From Trichocoleus sp. FACHB-46 (GTDB lineage Bacteria; Cyanobacteriota; Cyanobacteriia; FACHB-46), in assembly GCF_014695385.1 (NCBI RefSeq), contig NZ_JACJOD010000041.1:1-64000 (forward strand): 64,000 nt of DNA, in the 5' to 3' direction. A program made the translations under genes and the position numbers. Within the stretch, counting starts at the first letter, position 1. Every line of letters starts with the position of its first letter. Positions 43,873 through 53,525 of the stretch are shown here, piece after piece. The notes under the pieces are model-generated. The model was not told the DNA's origin. It ran no database searches and saw only the letters and a list, made by a program, of their open reading frames with translations.

Positions 43873-45054
43873 ATGCAAGATGCATATATTGTGAGCAGCG
43901 TTCGGACGGCAGTGGGCAAAGCGCCTCGCGGTACCCTCCGCAACATGCGTCCTGACGATATGGGGGCGATCGCAGTCAAGGGAGCGATCGCCAGGGTAGA
44001 AGGACTAGAACCCAAACAGATTGACGATATCATCATCGGTTGCTCCTTCCCGGAAGCTGAACAAGGATTTAACTTGGGACGGGTGATTGCTCAACGGGCG
44101 GGATTACCCGACACCGTCGCAGGCTGCACCGTGAATCGCTTCTGTGCTTCGGGATTACAGACGATCGCGATGGCGACTCAAGCCGTGATGACAGGACAAG
44201 CGGACGTAATGGTGGCAGGTGGTGCAGAAACCATGAGCCTGATTCCGATGGGAGGTCACGCGATGGTTCCCAACCCAGACCTGATGACTTCAACGCCGCA
44301 AGTCTACTGCACAATGGGGTTAACGGCTGAAAATGTGGTGCAGCAGTATCACGTTTCGCGTGAAGATCAAGATGCCTTTGCTCTGCGATCGCACCAGCGA
44401 GCTTTGGCCGCCATTCAAGCAGGGAAATTTGAGGAAGAAACGATTCCGCTCCCCATTCACGAAACGCTATATGTAGATGGCGAAGCCAAAACAGTAGATA
44501 CGATCTTTCAAGTAGATGAAGGTCCACGTGCGGATACGAGTATGGAAGCTTTAGCCAAACTGCCTTCTGTGTTTCGCATGGGCGGTAGTGTCACGGCTGG
44601 CAATTCCTCGCAAATGTCCGATGGGGCTGCTGCCACAATCATCATGAGCCAACGCAAGATGGATGAGCTAGGCGTGAAACCAATGGGACGATTGTTAGGT
44701 TTCAGTGTGGCTGGCGTACCTCCGGAAGTGATGGGGATTGGGCCTGTAGAAGCAATTCCCAGGGTACTCAAGCAAGTCGGTTTAACCCTAGATGACATTG
44801 GCTTAATTGAACTCAATGAAGCCTTTGCCGCTCAATCTCTAGCTGTGATCCGTAAACTGGGTCTCAACGAGGAGATCATCAATGTCAATGGTGGCGCGAT
44901 CGCTCTAGGACATCCTTTAGGTATGACTGGAGCTAAACTCACCGCTACAATTCTTCACGAGATGAAACGACGCGGTGTGCGCTACGGCTTGGTGACGATG
45001 TGTGTCGGTGGCGGCATGGGCGCTGCTGGCGTGATTGAAAACTTGATGCTTTAG
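43873..45054 (+). CDS. fadA: Acetyl-CoA acyltransferase (thiolase)
   Basis: A 393-residue thiolase expected to cleave 3-ketoacyl-CoA with CoA, the last beta-oxidation step. The acyl-accepting cysteine is in [11 protein letters not shown], the catalytic histidine in [10 protein letters not shown] and the second cysteine in [10 protein letters not shown], all intact. The length is normal. It lies 12 bp after fadN with a GGAG site 8 nt before ATG, so it is in the same operon. Biosynthetic thiolases look similar, but the operon context supports catabolism. Confidence 0.93.
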   Translation: MQDAYIVSSVRTAVGKAPRGTLRNMRPDDMGAIAVKGAIARVEGLEPKQIDDIIIGCSFPEAEQGFNLGRVIAQRAGLPDTVAGCTVNRFCASGLQTIAMATQAVMTGQADVMVAGGAETMSLIPMGGHAMVPNPDLMTSTPQVYCTMGLTAENVVQQYHVSREDQDAFALRSHQRALAAIQAGKFEEETIPLPIHETLYVDGEAKTVDTIFQVDEGPRADTSMEALAKLPSVFRMGGSVTAGNSSQMSDGAAATIIMSQRKMDELGVKPMGRLLGFSVAGVPPEVMGIGPVEAIPRVLKQVGLTLDDIGLIELNEAFAAQSLAVIRKLGLNEEIINVNGGAIALGHPLGMTGAKLTATILHEMKRRGVRYGLVTMCVGGGMGAAGVIENLML

Positions 45055-45062
45055 CAATTAAA

Positions 45063-45156
45063 CAGACCCCTCCCTAACCCTCCCCCACGAGGAGAGGGAA
45101 CCGAATTAATTGATATACCCCTCACCGATACGGAGAGGGGGCGGGGGAGGGGTTAT
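45063..45156. repeat. GC-rich hairpin repeat between fadA and fadE
   Basis: CCCCTCCCTAACCCTCCCCC near 45067 can pair with the GGGGGCGGGGGAGGGG tract at 45138-45153, and smaller hairpins (CCCCTCACCG / CGGAGAGGGG) lie inside. It is of the same kind as the element at 12021-12057, a type common in cyanobacterial spacers, and could reduce read-through into fadE. Confidence 0.6.
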
Positions 45157-45204
45157 TAGAGGTAATCGAATCGCATCTTTATCTAAATCGATTTGGTGAA
45201 GGTC

Positions 45205-47658
45205 ATGCTTCCTATTCCTTTGGCGATTGCCCTCTCTCTTTCCCTTGTTCTCTTTCTGATTCTCGGTTATATAGGAGTACCTCTCTGGGCTTGGTCTCTC
45301 TATACGGCGGGTGTTTTAGCCGTTTTTCAAGCTTCTATCTGGTTATGGATCGGGTTCGGGATTATAGCCCTAGTGCTGAATCTCCCTCTGCTGCGGCGAT
45401 CGCTCCTTACAGTTCCCTTGATGCAAGCAATTCAAACGCTGAAGCTATTACCCAGTATTTCTGAAACCGAGAAAGCCGCGATCGAGGCAGGAACAGTTTG
45501 GGTCGATGGAGAATTTTTCTCTGGTGCACCTGACCTGAAACGGATGAACAGTGAGCCCTATCCAGAACTGTCAACCGAAAGTCAAGCATTCCTAGATGGG
45601 CCTGTAGAGCAAGTTTGCCGGATGGCGACGGATTGGGAGATCAATCGCCGTAAAGACTTGCCGCCAGAAGTGTGGCATTATCTCAAACAAGAGCGCTTCT
45701 TCGGCATGATGATTCCGCAAGAATACGGCGGGTTGGGTTTCTCCAACTTGGCCTACAGTGCGGTGATGGTGAAATTAGCATCGCGATCGTTTATTCATAC
45801 AGCCACCGTTGGAGTCACCAATTCTCTTGGCCCCGCGAAACTGCTACTGAATTACGGCACCCCAGAGCAAAAAGATTATTATCTCCCTCGATTAGCTAAG
45901 GGCGAAGAGATGCCTTGTTTTGCCCTCACTGAACCTACTGCTGGTTCTGATGCTGCCAGTATCACCTCAGAAGGCATTGTGTTCCGGGGTGGAGACGAAA
46001 AACTGTATCTGCTGTTGAACTTCCGCAAGCGATATATCACATTAGGAGCGATCGCCACCCTAATCGGCTTGGCCTTCAAACTCCGTGACCCCGAAAATCT
46101 CCTGGGTAAGGGTGAGAATGTCGGTATTACCTGCGCCTTGATTCCAGCGGATACTCCCGGTCTAGTACTGGGTAAACGCCACGATCCTATGGGAGTACCG
46201 TTTTACAACTCTCCGGTAGAAGGGCAGAATGTGGTCGTTTCCATTGACCAAATTATCGGTGGCAGTGAACAGGCAGGCCAAGGCTGGAAGATGTTGATGC
46301 AAAGCTTGGCGGCAGGCCGAGGCATTAGTTTCCCTGCCTCTTGTACCGGAATTGCCAAATTGGTCACGCGAGTTACTAGTGCCCACGCGGTAGTTAGACG
46401 TCAGTTTGGTTTATCCATTGGCCGCTTTGAAGGCGTGGAGGAACCCCTAGCCCGGATTGCTGGGCTGACCTACCTGATGGAAGCTGCTCGCATCTACACC
46501 TGCGCCGCCGTGGACAATGGAGAAAAGCCAGCTGTGGTTTCCGCGATCGCCAAATATCAATTTACCGAGTTATCCCGTAAGTTAGTCAATGATGGCATGG
46601 ATATTCTGGGTGGTTCAGGGATTTGCAAAGGCCCGCGAAACCTTTTAGCCAACGTCTACACCGCTATGCCCATCCCGATTACAGTAGAGGGCGCAAATAT
46701 CCTCACTCGCACCTTGATGATTTTTGGACAGGGAGCAATTCGTTGCCATCCTTACATTTATCAAGAAGTTACGGCTTTGAATGAGGGAGATGCGATCGCC
46801 TTTGATCATGCGCTTTGGCATCACATCGGCTTGATGGTCCGCAATACCATCCGGTCGATTGTGCTCAGTCTTTCCCGTGGAACATTGGCTCAATCTCCCG
46901 TATCTGGCCCCACGGCACAGTATTATCGCAAACTGGCTTGGGCATCTGCCACCTTTGCTACCCTCACAGACATCGCTCTGATTGCTTTTGGCGGTTCCTT
47001 GAAGCGACAGGAGAAGCTGACGGGGCGTTTTGCCGATGTGCTCTCCTGGATGTATCTAGGTATGGCTACCTTACGCCGCTTTGAGGCAGAGGGACGCAAC
47101 CCAGAAGATCTCCCTCTGGTGCATTGGTCAATGCAGTATGCTTTTGCGCAAATTCAACTGGCATTTGAAGGATTATTTGCCAATCTATCAATCCCTATCC
47201 TTGGCCCAGTACTCCGAGGGCCAATTCTTTGGTGGTCTCGACTCAATCCCATCGGCACCCTGCCAACAGATGAACTCGGCGGCACACTGGCTCAAGCGGT
47301 GGAGATACCCGAAGGAGTACGCGATCGCTTAACCACCAATATCTACGTTCCCTCGCATCCGGATGAAGCGCTAGGACGATTGGAGCAAGCCTTCCAGCTA
47401 TCTATCCAAGCCGAAGCTATCCTCAAAACCATTAAAGCGGCTATCCGCGATGGCAAACTCCCACCTGCTAAGCCCGAAAAGTTGATCGATGCCGCTTTGG
47501 AAGCTGGAGTGATTACAGCAGCAGAAGCCACTCTAATCCGAGAAGCCGAATCTGCACGTAATGAAGCTATTCAAGTAGATGCCTTCTCATTGGAGGAATA
47601 CCAGCAAGGTGCACAACTCACCGCTTGGCCCACCAAAGAACTGATGCACCACGCATAA
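45205..47658 (+). CDS. fadE: FadE-type acyl-CoA dehydrogenase
   Basis: An 817-residue acyl-CoA dehydrogenase of the long E. coli FadE class (about 814 residues), doing the first, FAD-dependent step of beta-oxidation. Two N-terminal membrane helices (LAIALSLSLVLFLILGY; WIGFGIIALVLNLPLL) anchor it. Matching blocks include CRMATDWEI, FFGMMIPQEYGGL, CFALTEPTAGSDA, KRYITLGAIATLIGLAFKL, VEGANILTRTLMIFGQGAIRCHP and GGSLKRQEKLTGR. The ATG at 45205 is preferred over TTG 45193. It is separated from fadA by 150 bp with a repeat hairpin. The electron acceptor is unknown. Confidence 0.92.
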   Translation: MLPIPLAIALSLSLVLFLILGYIGVPLWAWSLYTAGVLAVFQASIWLWIGFGIIALVLNLPLLRRSLLTVPLMQAIQTLKLLPSISETEKAAIEAGTVWVDGEFFSGAPDLKRMNSEPYPELSTESQAFLDGPVEQVCRMATDWEINRRKDLPPEVWHYLKQERFFGMMIPQEYGGLGFSNLAYSAVMVKLASRSFIHTATVGVTNSLGPAKLLLNYGTPEQKDYYLPRLAKGEEMPCFALTEPTAGSDAASITSEGIVFRGGDEKLYLLLNFRKRYITLGAIATLIGLAFKLRDPENLLGKGENVGITCALIPADTPGLVLGKRHDPMGVPFYNSPVEGQNVVVSIDQIIGGSEQAGQGWKMLMQSLAAGRGISFPASCTGIAKLVTRVTSAHAVVRRQFGLSIGRFEGVEEPLARIAGLTYLMEAARIYTCAAVDNGEKPAVVSAIAKYQFTELSRKLVNDGMDILGGSGICKGPRNLLANVYTAMPIPITVEGANILTRTLMIFGQGAIRCHPYIYQEVTALNEGDAIAFDHALWHHIGLMVRNTIRSIVLSLSRGTLAQSPVSGPTAQYYRKLAWASATFATLTDIALIAFGGSLKRQEKLTGRFADVLSWMYLGMATLRRFEAEGRNPEDLPLVHWSMQYAFAQIQLAFEGLFANLSIPILGPVLRGPILWWSRLNPIGTLPTDELGGTLAQAVEIPEGVRDRLTTNIYVPSHPDEALGRLEQAFQLSIQAEAILKTIKAAIRDGKLPPAKPEKLIDAALEAGVITAAEATLIREAESARNEAIQVDAFSLEEYQQGAQLTAWPTKELMHHA

Positions 47659-47679
47659 TTCGCACTTTCTAAAAACTCG

Positions 47680-47747
47680 TAGGGACAAAGCATCCAGCCA
47701 GCAGTGTAAACCACCGACTGTAAACTCTGATCTGAATGCTTTGTCCA
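47680..47747. mobile_element. MITE-like inverted-repeat element downstream of fadE
   Basis: GGACAAAGCATCCAG (47683-47697) and CTGAATGCTTTGTCC (47732-47746) form 14-of-15 terminal inverted repeats around about 35 bp, beginning with GTAGGGA. It is the same architecture and size as the element in fadN, with drifted ends. Confidence 0.55.
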
Positions 47748-47789
47748 GTGCAAAGTTGAGCTAACTCAATAGTCTCGATCTGTCCTCAA

Positions 47790-47858
47790 GGACATAGCAT
47801 TTGGAATAACACTCAATTGTTTTCCCTTTTAATCACTGTCCAAATGCTACGCCCCTAC
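47790..47858. mobile_element. MITE-like inverted-repeat element upstream of fumarylacetoacetase
   Basis: GGACATAGCATTTGGA (47790-47805) and TCCAAATGCTACGCCCCTAC (47839-47858) share an 11-bp perfect inner inverted repeat (TAGCATTTGGA) with a decayed outer left end. The right end GCCCCTAC matches the fadN copy. It lies 20 bp before the fumarylacetoacetase start. Confidence 0.5.
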
Positions 47859-47877
47859 AAGGGAGGTTTAAGGTGCT

Positions 47878-49191
47878 ATGTCTTCTGCCATCAATGCCAC
47901 GCATGATCCAAATTTGCGGAGTTGGGTGGAGTCCGCTAACCAACCCAATACAGACTTTCCCATTCAAAACCTACCGTTGGGGGTGTTTCACAGACGCAAT
48001 AGCACTGAATATCCTCGTCTGGGTGTGGCGATCGGCGATCAAATTTTAGATCTCCTCCAGTGTCATGAACGTGGGCTTCTAGAAGGGCTGCCTGAAGATC
48101 TGCAAGCAGCTTGTGTAGACTCTAATCTCAATGCTCTAATGGCTTTGGGTAATTTAGCAGCATCGGTATTGCGGCAGCGCTTGAGTGAGCTGTTGCGATC
48201 GCCTCAGCAGGATGCTTCTATGAACCCCAATCTTCTCTTGCCCATGTCGGAAGCGGAGATGCTATTACCTGCCGCAATCGCTGACTACACAGACTTTTAT
48301 GCGTCTATTTTTCATGCAACCAACGTCGGCAAGCTGTTCCGTCCTGACAATCCTTTGCTGCCTAATTACAAATATGTACCGATCGCTTATCACGGACGCG
48401 CTTCTTCCATTATGGTCAGCGGTACAAACATCAAGCGCCCCAACGGTCAACGCAAACCACCAGAAGCTACAGCGCCGAGCTTTGGCCCCAGTCAAATGTT
48501 GGACTACGAGCTGGAAATCGGAGCTTTCATAGGAGTTGGCAATGAATTAGGGGAGGCGATCGCCATCGATCAGGCTGAGGATTATCTCTTTGGACTGTGC
48601 TTAGTTAATGATTGGTCTGCTAGAGATATTCAAGCTTGGGAATACCAACCTTTAGGCCCATTTCTAGCTAAGAACTTCGCCACTACCATTTCTCCGTGGG
48701 TCGTGACTACGGAAGCCCTAGCTCCTTTTCGCTGTCCTGCATTTCAACGCGCCGCAGGAGATCCAGAGCCTCTACCTTATTTATCTTCTGAGCGCGATCG
48801 CCAACAGGGAGGCATTGCCATCACTGTCGAAGTATCTCTATGTTCTGCTCAAATGCGAGAGGCAGGCATTGCACCCTTGCGGCTTAGTCAGGGTTCGTTT
48901 CAGCAAATGTATTGGACCTTGGCTCAGATGCTCACTCATCATGCCAGCAATGGTTGTAATCTCCGTCCTGCTGATTTGCTTGCTAGTGGCACTATCTCTG
49001 GAGCAGAGCCCGGTTCTCAAGGATGCTTGCTAGAGATTACTCAACGCGGCTCCCAACCCATCGAACTACCCACTGGAGAACAGCGATCGTTCCTAGTGGA
49101 TGGAGATGAGGTAATTCTACGGGGTTACTGTGAGAAATCTGGATATGCTCGCATTGGTTTCGGCAATTGCCAAGGGAGAGTAACAGGATGA
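47878..49191 (+). CDS. fahA: Fumarylacetoacetase
   Basis: A 437-residue hydrolase that splits fumarylacetoacetate to fumarate and acetoacetate, the last step of tyrosine/homogentisate catabolism. The N-terminal SH3-like part (FPIQNLPLGVFHRR) precedes the FAH fold; metal and catalytic residues lie in DYTDFYASIFHATNVG, YHGRASS, LDYELEIGAFIG and LVNDWSARDIQAWEYQPLGPF. AAGG and GGGAGG lie upstream of the ATG. Other tyrosine-degradation genes are not in the window; acetoacetate formed here could feed the neighbouring thiolase. Confidence 0.93.
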   Translation: MSSAINATHDPNLRSWVESANQPNTDFPIQNLPLGVFHRRNSTEYPRLGVAIGDQILDLLQCHERGLLEGLPEDLQAACVDSNLNALMALGNLAASVLRQRLSELLRSPQQDASMNPNLLLPMSEAEMLLPAAIADYTDFYASIFHATNVGKLFRPDNPLLPNYKYVPIAYHGRASSIMVSGTNIKRPNGQRKPPEATAPSFGPSQMLDYELEIGAFIGVGNELGEAIAIDQAEDYLFGLCLVNDWSARDIQAWEYQPLGPFLAKNFATTISPWVVTTEALAPFRCPAFQRAAGDPEPLPYLSSERDRQQGGIAITVEVSLCSAQMREAGIAPLRLSQGSFQQMYWTLAQMLTHHASNGCNLRPADLLASGTISGAEPGSQGCLLEITQRGSQPIELPTGEQRSFLVDGDEVILRGYCEKSGYARIGFGNCQGRVTG

Positions 49192-49198
49192 TGTTTAA

Positions 49199-49223
49199 GG
49201 GCAACCACAAGGGATTGCCCCTA
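49199..49223. repeat. GTAGGGGCAATCCC-type hairpin after fahA
   Basis: On the minus strand this reads GTAGGGGCAATCCCTTGTGG followed by TTGCCC; the ends GGGCAA and TTGCCC pair. It is a short repeat type I recall from many cyanobacterial genomes. It lies 7 bp after fahA and before the convergent ferritin-like gene, where it may terminate transcription. Confidence 0.5.
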
Positions 49224-49279
49224 CAGCTTTCAGGGTCATATTGTGCAAGGCATTTTTCCGAATTAACCAGGAGAATCGG

Positions 49280-50038
49280 TTACGCTGCTACCTGGATTGC
49301 GGGCTCTTCAGAAGAAGCTTCGGTGGGAGCACCATCTTGCACTAAGGAAGGCATCTGACCGCTTTTCTGTACCAGGCTACCGACCATTGCCAATAAAGCA
49401 TTGACTTTGCGCGATCGCCATTCATCCACAAGTTCAGCCACTTGAGCAGCAGGTAAGCGACGCTCTAGCGCTTCATACAGATAGGCGGCATGTCCAGTTT
49501 CATCCTTGGCGATACTGAACATCCCTTTCTTCAGGCTGGCACTCCGTAGATCATCGTCAGGGAGAACTTGAGCCATCCGGGCAAAGTCTTTGCTGGCATC
49601 GAGTTCCAGAATATAAGTACTAGCCATGAATACAGTCCAATCTATATTTTCTGGCTTGAGGTCAGCCTGAGCATAGCCCTCAAAATAGGCAGCAAAGAAA
49701 GGACTGCGGCGCTCTTCAGGTTTGCGATCTTCGGATTGCTTCGCCAGTTGTTTGAAATCGATCACTTGCTTGTTGAGCTGCTTCAACGCTTGAGCAAAGA
49801 TTTGCCCATGTCGCCGTTCATCTGCGGCATGACGGCCTAGTTTCTCCGCTAACCAGGTATCTCCTTCGGCAGCAGCGCGATCGCGTAATGCTTCTAGAAA
49901 CGGCACAGAGCCCGACTCAGCCAGTTGAAATCCCGCAACAATATTAGGTCGTGTCAGAGGATCGCGAATTTGTCGAGCGTAGACATAAGCCGTAGCCGCA
50001 GATCCGACTAAATGGAGAGCGTAAGTAAAAATATTCAT
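49280..50038 (-). CDS. Ferritin-like di-iron protein
   Basis: A 252-residue four-helix-bundle protein. Di-iron ligands are suggested by QLAESGSVPFLEAL (Glu), ADERRHGQIF (ExxH), ILELDASKDFARM and KDETGHAAYLYEAL (second ExxH-like). A short hydrophobic N terminus (MNIFTYALHLVGSAATAYVYA) may be a membrane segment. The ATG at 50038 lies 13 bp after the DJ-1-like gene's stop, whereas the longer frame from TTG 50086 would sit inside it. The substrate is unknown; rubrerythrin-like peroxide handling or a hydroxylase are options. Confidence 0.75.
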   Translation of the reverse strand: MNIFTYALHLVGSAATAYVYARQIRDPLTRPNIVAGFQLAESGSVPFLEALRDRAAAEGDTWLAEKLGRHAADERRHGQIFAQALKQLNKQVIDFKQLAKQSEDRKPEERRSPFFAAYFEGYAQADLKPENIDWTVFMASTYILELDASKDFARMAQVLPDDDLRSASLKKGMFSIAKDETGHAAYLYEALERRLPAAQVAELVDEWRSRKVNALLAMVGSLVQKSGQMPSLVQDGAPTEASSEEPAIQVAA

Positions 50039-50051
50039 TCTGGAGTTCACA

Positions 50052-50657
50052 TTAAACAGCTGCCATCTCTTCCTGCTCGTGCTCAATCTTGGTGCCGAGG
50101 GCTTTGAGAAACTCAGCCAACCAGCGCGGATGAGCGGGCCAAGCAGGAGCTGAGATCAAATTGCCATCAGCGATCGCGTCATGCACAGCAATTTCTACAT
50201 ATTCTCCTCCAGCCCGATTCACGTCGGGGGCGCAGGTAGGATAAGCCGCACAACGCTTACCCGCCAACACACCAGCCGCTACCAAGACTTGCGGGCCATG
50301 ACAAATAACCGCGATCGGTTTGTTGTGGCCCGCAAAATGACGTACAATCTCAATCACCCGCGAGTTGAGGCGAATATACTCTGGCGCTCGTCCCCCTGGG
50401 ATCACCAAGGCATCATAATTGGCTTCGTCAATGTAGTCGAAGGTGGCGTTGAGTTCAAAGTTGTGCCCAGGTTTCTCGCTGTAGGTTTGGTCACCTTCAA
50501 AGTCGTGAATCGCGGTTCGGATTTTGTCGCCTGCTTCTTTGTGGGGACAAATTGCGTGCACGGTATGCCCAACCATTTGTAACGCTTGGAAAGGCACCAT
50601 CACTTCATAATCTTCGACGTAATCGCCCACCAACATCAAAATTTGCTTGCTTGCCAT
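50052..50657 (-). CDS. DJ-1/PfpI family protein
   Basis: A 201-residue flavodoxin-like protein of the DJ-1/PfpI superfamily. The nucleophile elbow is [14 protein letters not shown] with its cysteine, and the conserved glutamate lies near [21 protein letters not shown] is typical of the PfpI/YhbO branch, which has been reported to act on glyoxal or glycated targets. AGGAG lies about 10 nt before ATG. It is cotranscribed with the ferritin-like gene, suggesting a joint stress role. Confidence 0.9.
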   Translation of the reverse strand: MASKQILMLVGDYVEDYEVMVPFQALQMVGHTVHAICPHKEAGDKIRTAIHDFEGDQTYSEKPGHNFELNATFDYIDEANYDALVIPGGRAPEYIRLNSRVIEIVRHFAGHNKPIAVICHGPQVLVAAGVLAGKRCAAYPTCAPDVNRAGGEYVEIAVHDAIADGNLISAPAWPAHPRWLAEFLKALGTKIEHEQEEMAAV

Positions 50658-50909
50658 CGTGATTAACTCCTGCCAGATGCCCTGAATGCTTGCAGCTCTA
50701 AATTATTGTCTAATCTAATCGGTTTGCTGCGTTATAGATGACATTGGTTAAAACTTGTATCGTTGCGCTACTCATTCATGCTAGCTTGCGATCGCATCCA
50801 TAACCACCCAACCCTTAAAGGTGCTAGCGGTGCCGCTTGTGAGTGTCCCAGTCATGGAAAGTTAGGTACAAGACCCGCCTCTACCAAACCCGCCAAACTT
50901 TTAGCAACG

Positions 50910-51233
50910 TCAACCCAACGATTGGTTAGAACCCGCACAATTTTTGCAGTTCGACTCAGTTAACTTGGTAGCAGAAATCTCAGTAGTTGGCTTGGCAGAA
51001 AAGGAAGCGAGAGTTTGTTCGATAAAGTTTAGGCGCTGGCGATGCTGCAACCAAATGCGGCAAGCTTCTTCAGTCAGTTGAGCTTCTTCAGGGGGCAAGG
51101 ATTCTTCGAACTGATTCTGGGCTAGAACCTTGGCTACCCGACTTGCTTGTTGATACTCTACCCCTGCTTTAACCAGCTCCGCATGGAATAGCCGTGTTTT
51201 TTCTTCAACGGATACAAAAAATCTAGTTGACAT
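50910..51233 (-). CDS. Hypothetical protein
   Basis: A 107-residue helical, glutamate-rich protein beginning MSTRFFVSVEEKTRLF and containing LPPEEAQLTEEACRIWLQHRQ. Two cysteines near the end (NCKNCAG) form a CxxC. No family is recognised. The ATG at 51233 is taken rather than a TTG two codons earlier. It lies between the DJ-1-like gene and the Crp-family regulator. Confidence 0.55.
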   Translation of the reverse strand: MSTRFFVSVEEKTRLFHAELVKAGVEYQQASRVAKVLAQNQFEESLPPEEAQLTEEACRIWLQHRQRLNFIEQTLASFSAKPTTEISATKLTESNCKNCAGSNQSLG

Positions 51234-51382
51234 GAACAACTGGCGCGATCGCGGTTAGGAGGGGGCAACTACTACACAGTTTCGCTACTAGTTGACACGA
51301 TTCGCATCCGCCTAAAGATTAACTTCGGACCCACATCAAAATCTACTCGTTATAGCCCTCTCATGGTTGCCCTAGATCTCGC

Positions 51383-51970
51383 CTAGATCTCATAGTGCCA
51401 AACTTCTTCTTCTTGCAGCACAATGCGCTGGAGGGATAGGCGACGAATCAAGCCCTGTTGCTCTAGCTGATTGAGAGTGCGGGTAATGGTGACGCGAGTG
51501 GAGCCGAGCATGTCAGCAATATCTTGGTGGGTGAGGCGCAGATCGATCAGTTGTCCTTGCTCAACTTGACGACCAAACTTTTTGCCTAACCAATTCAGTA
51601 GCTTCAGCAGCATCATATCAACGCGACGATGGCTGCGAATTAGCGTCAACTCTCCAGCTTGTTGAATATGAGCCAGCAAAGCGGATTGAGTTTGCAGCCA
51701 GTTGTCGGTTTCCAGTCGAGTTGCCTCTACTTTTGTCAAACACTCCAATTGATAGGGGTCGATTTGGGCTAACGCTTTGCCCACAATTTCTCCTGCTCCC
51801 CACAAGCCTAGCGTGACGACAGTGCCATCCTCTAACCAGCTCAAGGCTCTAACTACACCCGTCTCAATCTTCCAGCAGCTCTCCGTTTCCAAAGGCAACA
51901 GCGATCGCGGCGCAAAATGCCGGGAATTCGTTGATGAGGCTTGAGTTCGAGGTAGCACGGAGATAGACAT
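51383..51970 (-). CDS. Crp/Fnr-family transcription regulator
   Basis: A 195-residue regulator with an N-terminal cyclic-nucleotide-binding-like domain (about 20-100), dimer helix (RSHRRVDMMLLKLLNWLGKKFG) and a C-terminal winged helix with recognition helix LTHQDIADMLGSTRVTITRTLNQLEQQGLI. The helix resembles that of NtcA-type regulators, but the sensory half is short and lacks an obvious cAMP arginine-serine motif. The ATG at 51970 has GAAGG just upstream. Its target genes are unknown; the neighbour cysE is on the same strand but upstream of it. Confidence 0.87.
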   Translation of the reverse strand: MSISVLPRTQASSTNSRHFAPRSLLPLETESCWKIETGVVRALSWLEDGTVVTLGLWGAGEIVGKALAQIDPYQLECLTKVEATRLETDNWLQTQSALLAHIQQAGELTLIRSHRRVDMMLLKLLNWLGKKFGRQVEQGQLIDLRLTHQDIADMLGSTRVTITRTLNQLEQQGLIRRLSLQRIVLQEEEVWHYEI

Positions 51971-52109
51971 AGCCTTCAAAAATACTATATCCCGATAGAC
52001 TAACCGGGGTTTAGGTAAATGTCAATTTTTTGATAGCAAATTTGAATGAGTTTATTCAAGTTTTTTATCTCTAGCTTGAGAACCTAGCTTCAGAAGACAG
52101 CTACAAAAG

Positions 52110-52832
52110 CTAGATGCCCGCCCCATTGAGAAATTCTTCAATCATCAAGTCAGAGTTGGCTTTCTCACTTGACACCCCTACTTCGCTTGAGGCAGGAAGT
52201 GAAGTAGCAGACGATTGCAACTGCTCGATCTGTTGTTCTAAGAATTTAACTCGCTCAAACAATAGCTGAATTACTTCCGCTTCCACATCTCGTAAGCCGC
52301 TATTGCCTGGGATTCCAGCACTTGTGCGATCTTGAGGAATTACCCGCCCAGGAATACCCACGACAGTACTGTAGCTAGGAACATTTCGCAGCACCACTGA
52401 GCCTGCACCAATCCGGGTGTGATGACCAATTTGGATATTGCCTAACACCTTGGCTCCCGCACCAACCACAACATGCTCTCCTACGGTTGGGTGCCGCTTC
52501 CCGGTTTCCTTGCCCGTTCCGCCTAAGGTAACTCCTTGATAAATCAAGGCATAGTCGCCCACTATGGCTGTTTCCCCAATCACCACCCCCATCCCGTGGT
52601 CAATAAAGACTCCCTTGCCAATCTCGGCTCCCGGATGGATTTCGATTCCAGTTAGAAAACGGCTGAGTTGAGAAATGAGTCGAGGTACCAAAGGCACTTT
52701 CAGACCATATAACCAATGGGCTAAGCGGTGGAACTGTAGAGCTTGAAGTCCGGGATAGCAAAACAAGATTTCCAGCCAATTGCGGGCCGCTGGATCTCGC
52801 TCATAAATTGTCCGAAAATCCGCTAACACCAT
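52110..52832 (-). CDS. cysE: Serine O-acetyltransferase
   Basis: A 240-residue hexapeptide-repeat acetyltransferase that makes O-acetylserine, the acceptor for sulfide in cysteine synthesis. The helical N terminus ([28 protein letters not shown]) and the beta-helix with [39 protein letters not shown] and [11 protein letters not shown] are diagnostic. A C-terminal extension of about 50 residues, partly a coiled coil, exceeds the shorter bacterial forms. The ATG at 52832 has AGAGG upstream. It is divergent from the sulfonate-type transporter, consistent with a sulfur-assimilation neighbourhood. Confidence 0.93.
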   Translation of the reverse strand: MVLADFRTIYERDPAARNWLEILFCYPGLQALQFHRLAHWLYGLKVPLVPRLISQLSRFLTGIEIHPGAEIGKGVFIDHGMGVVIGETAIVGDYALIYQGVTLGGTGKETGKRHPTVGEHVVVGAGAKVLGNIQIGHHTRIGAGSVVLRNVPSYSTVVGIPGRVIPQDRTSAGIPGNSGLRDVEAEVIQLLFERVKFLEQQIEQLQSSATSLPASSEVGVSSEKANSDLMIEEFLNGAGI

Positions 52833-53525
52833 AGTTGCTCGACCTCTCAAAAGCTCAGGTAGTTTTTCCTGGAGACTAAGAACCAGCTAAACCCGCATAA
52901 AATAAAATATACGGTAACTCTATCAAGTTATAGTATTTTAGATCAATGGCATCCTATCATGCCTTGCAGTTATAGAGCGAGCTGGCCTAGAAAACCAGTG
53001 ATTGTGGAGAGTGATTGTGGAAAGCGATCGCCCCTCCTCTTCCACCAAACAACCGTCATTCTTCAGATTTAGCTTCTGTAGAATGAAAAATTCCTGACTT
53101 TATTTAGAGCTTGTATTTAGCGATACAACATCCAGCTAGATAGAGCATTTCTATAGAAGAAATATATTGACTCAATCGTTTTGTTTATCGATATCAAGCG
53201 TTTGCAGATTGATTTGTTAGCGGAATTGCTTGAAAGCTATACATTTGCGGTTTTCCTGTCAGTAAATTTAACTGAGTTCGCAGCTTGAACTACCTGCTTG
53301 AACTTTGGTTTTGCCCATGGCATTGTCTTAATTAATCACTAACTACAAAAAGCCTATCGATTAACCGTAGTTTTAAGGTATACTGCCTAAGATTCTACTG
53401 GAGAGGGTCCTGTTAGTGCCTACATTCATCGCTCTGGGGCAGTTGGCAATCAAGTGCAGCAGGTAAGCTCCTGTACTGCTAGAGCCACTGAATCATTGCT
53501 CAAAACTTAGTTCTTGCTGTGAATT
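52833..53525. promoter_or_regulatory. Divergent cysE / transporter regulatory region
   Basis: A 693-bp AT-rich spacer without a gene. It has a 13-bp tandem repeat (AGTGATTGTGGAG, 52997-53022, one mismatch) and the 9-mer CGATATCAA at 53189-53197, which also occurs at 58930-58938 before the LysR-fusion gene and flavoprotein. I infer that it holds the transporter promoter and perhaps a regulator site. No riboswitch fold was recognised. Confidence 0.4.

Noticed and set aside
50763-50963. 66-codon plus-strand ORF beside the DJ-1 gene
   Set aside because: Overlaps the minus-strand hypothetical gene and has no family or ribosome site.
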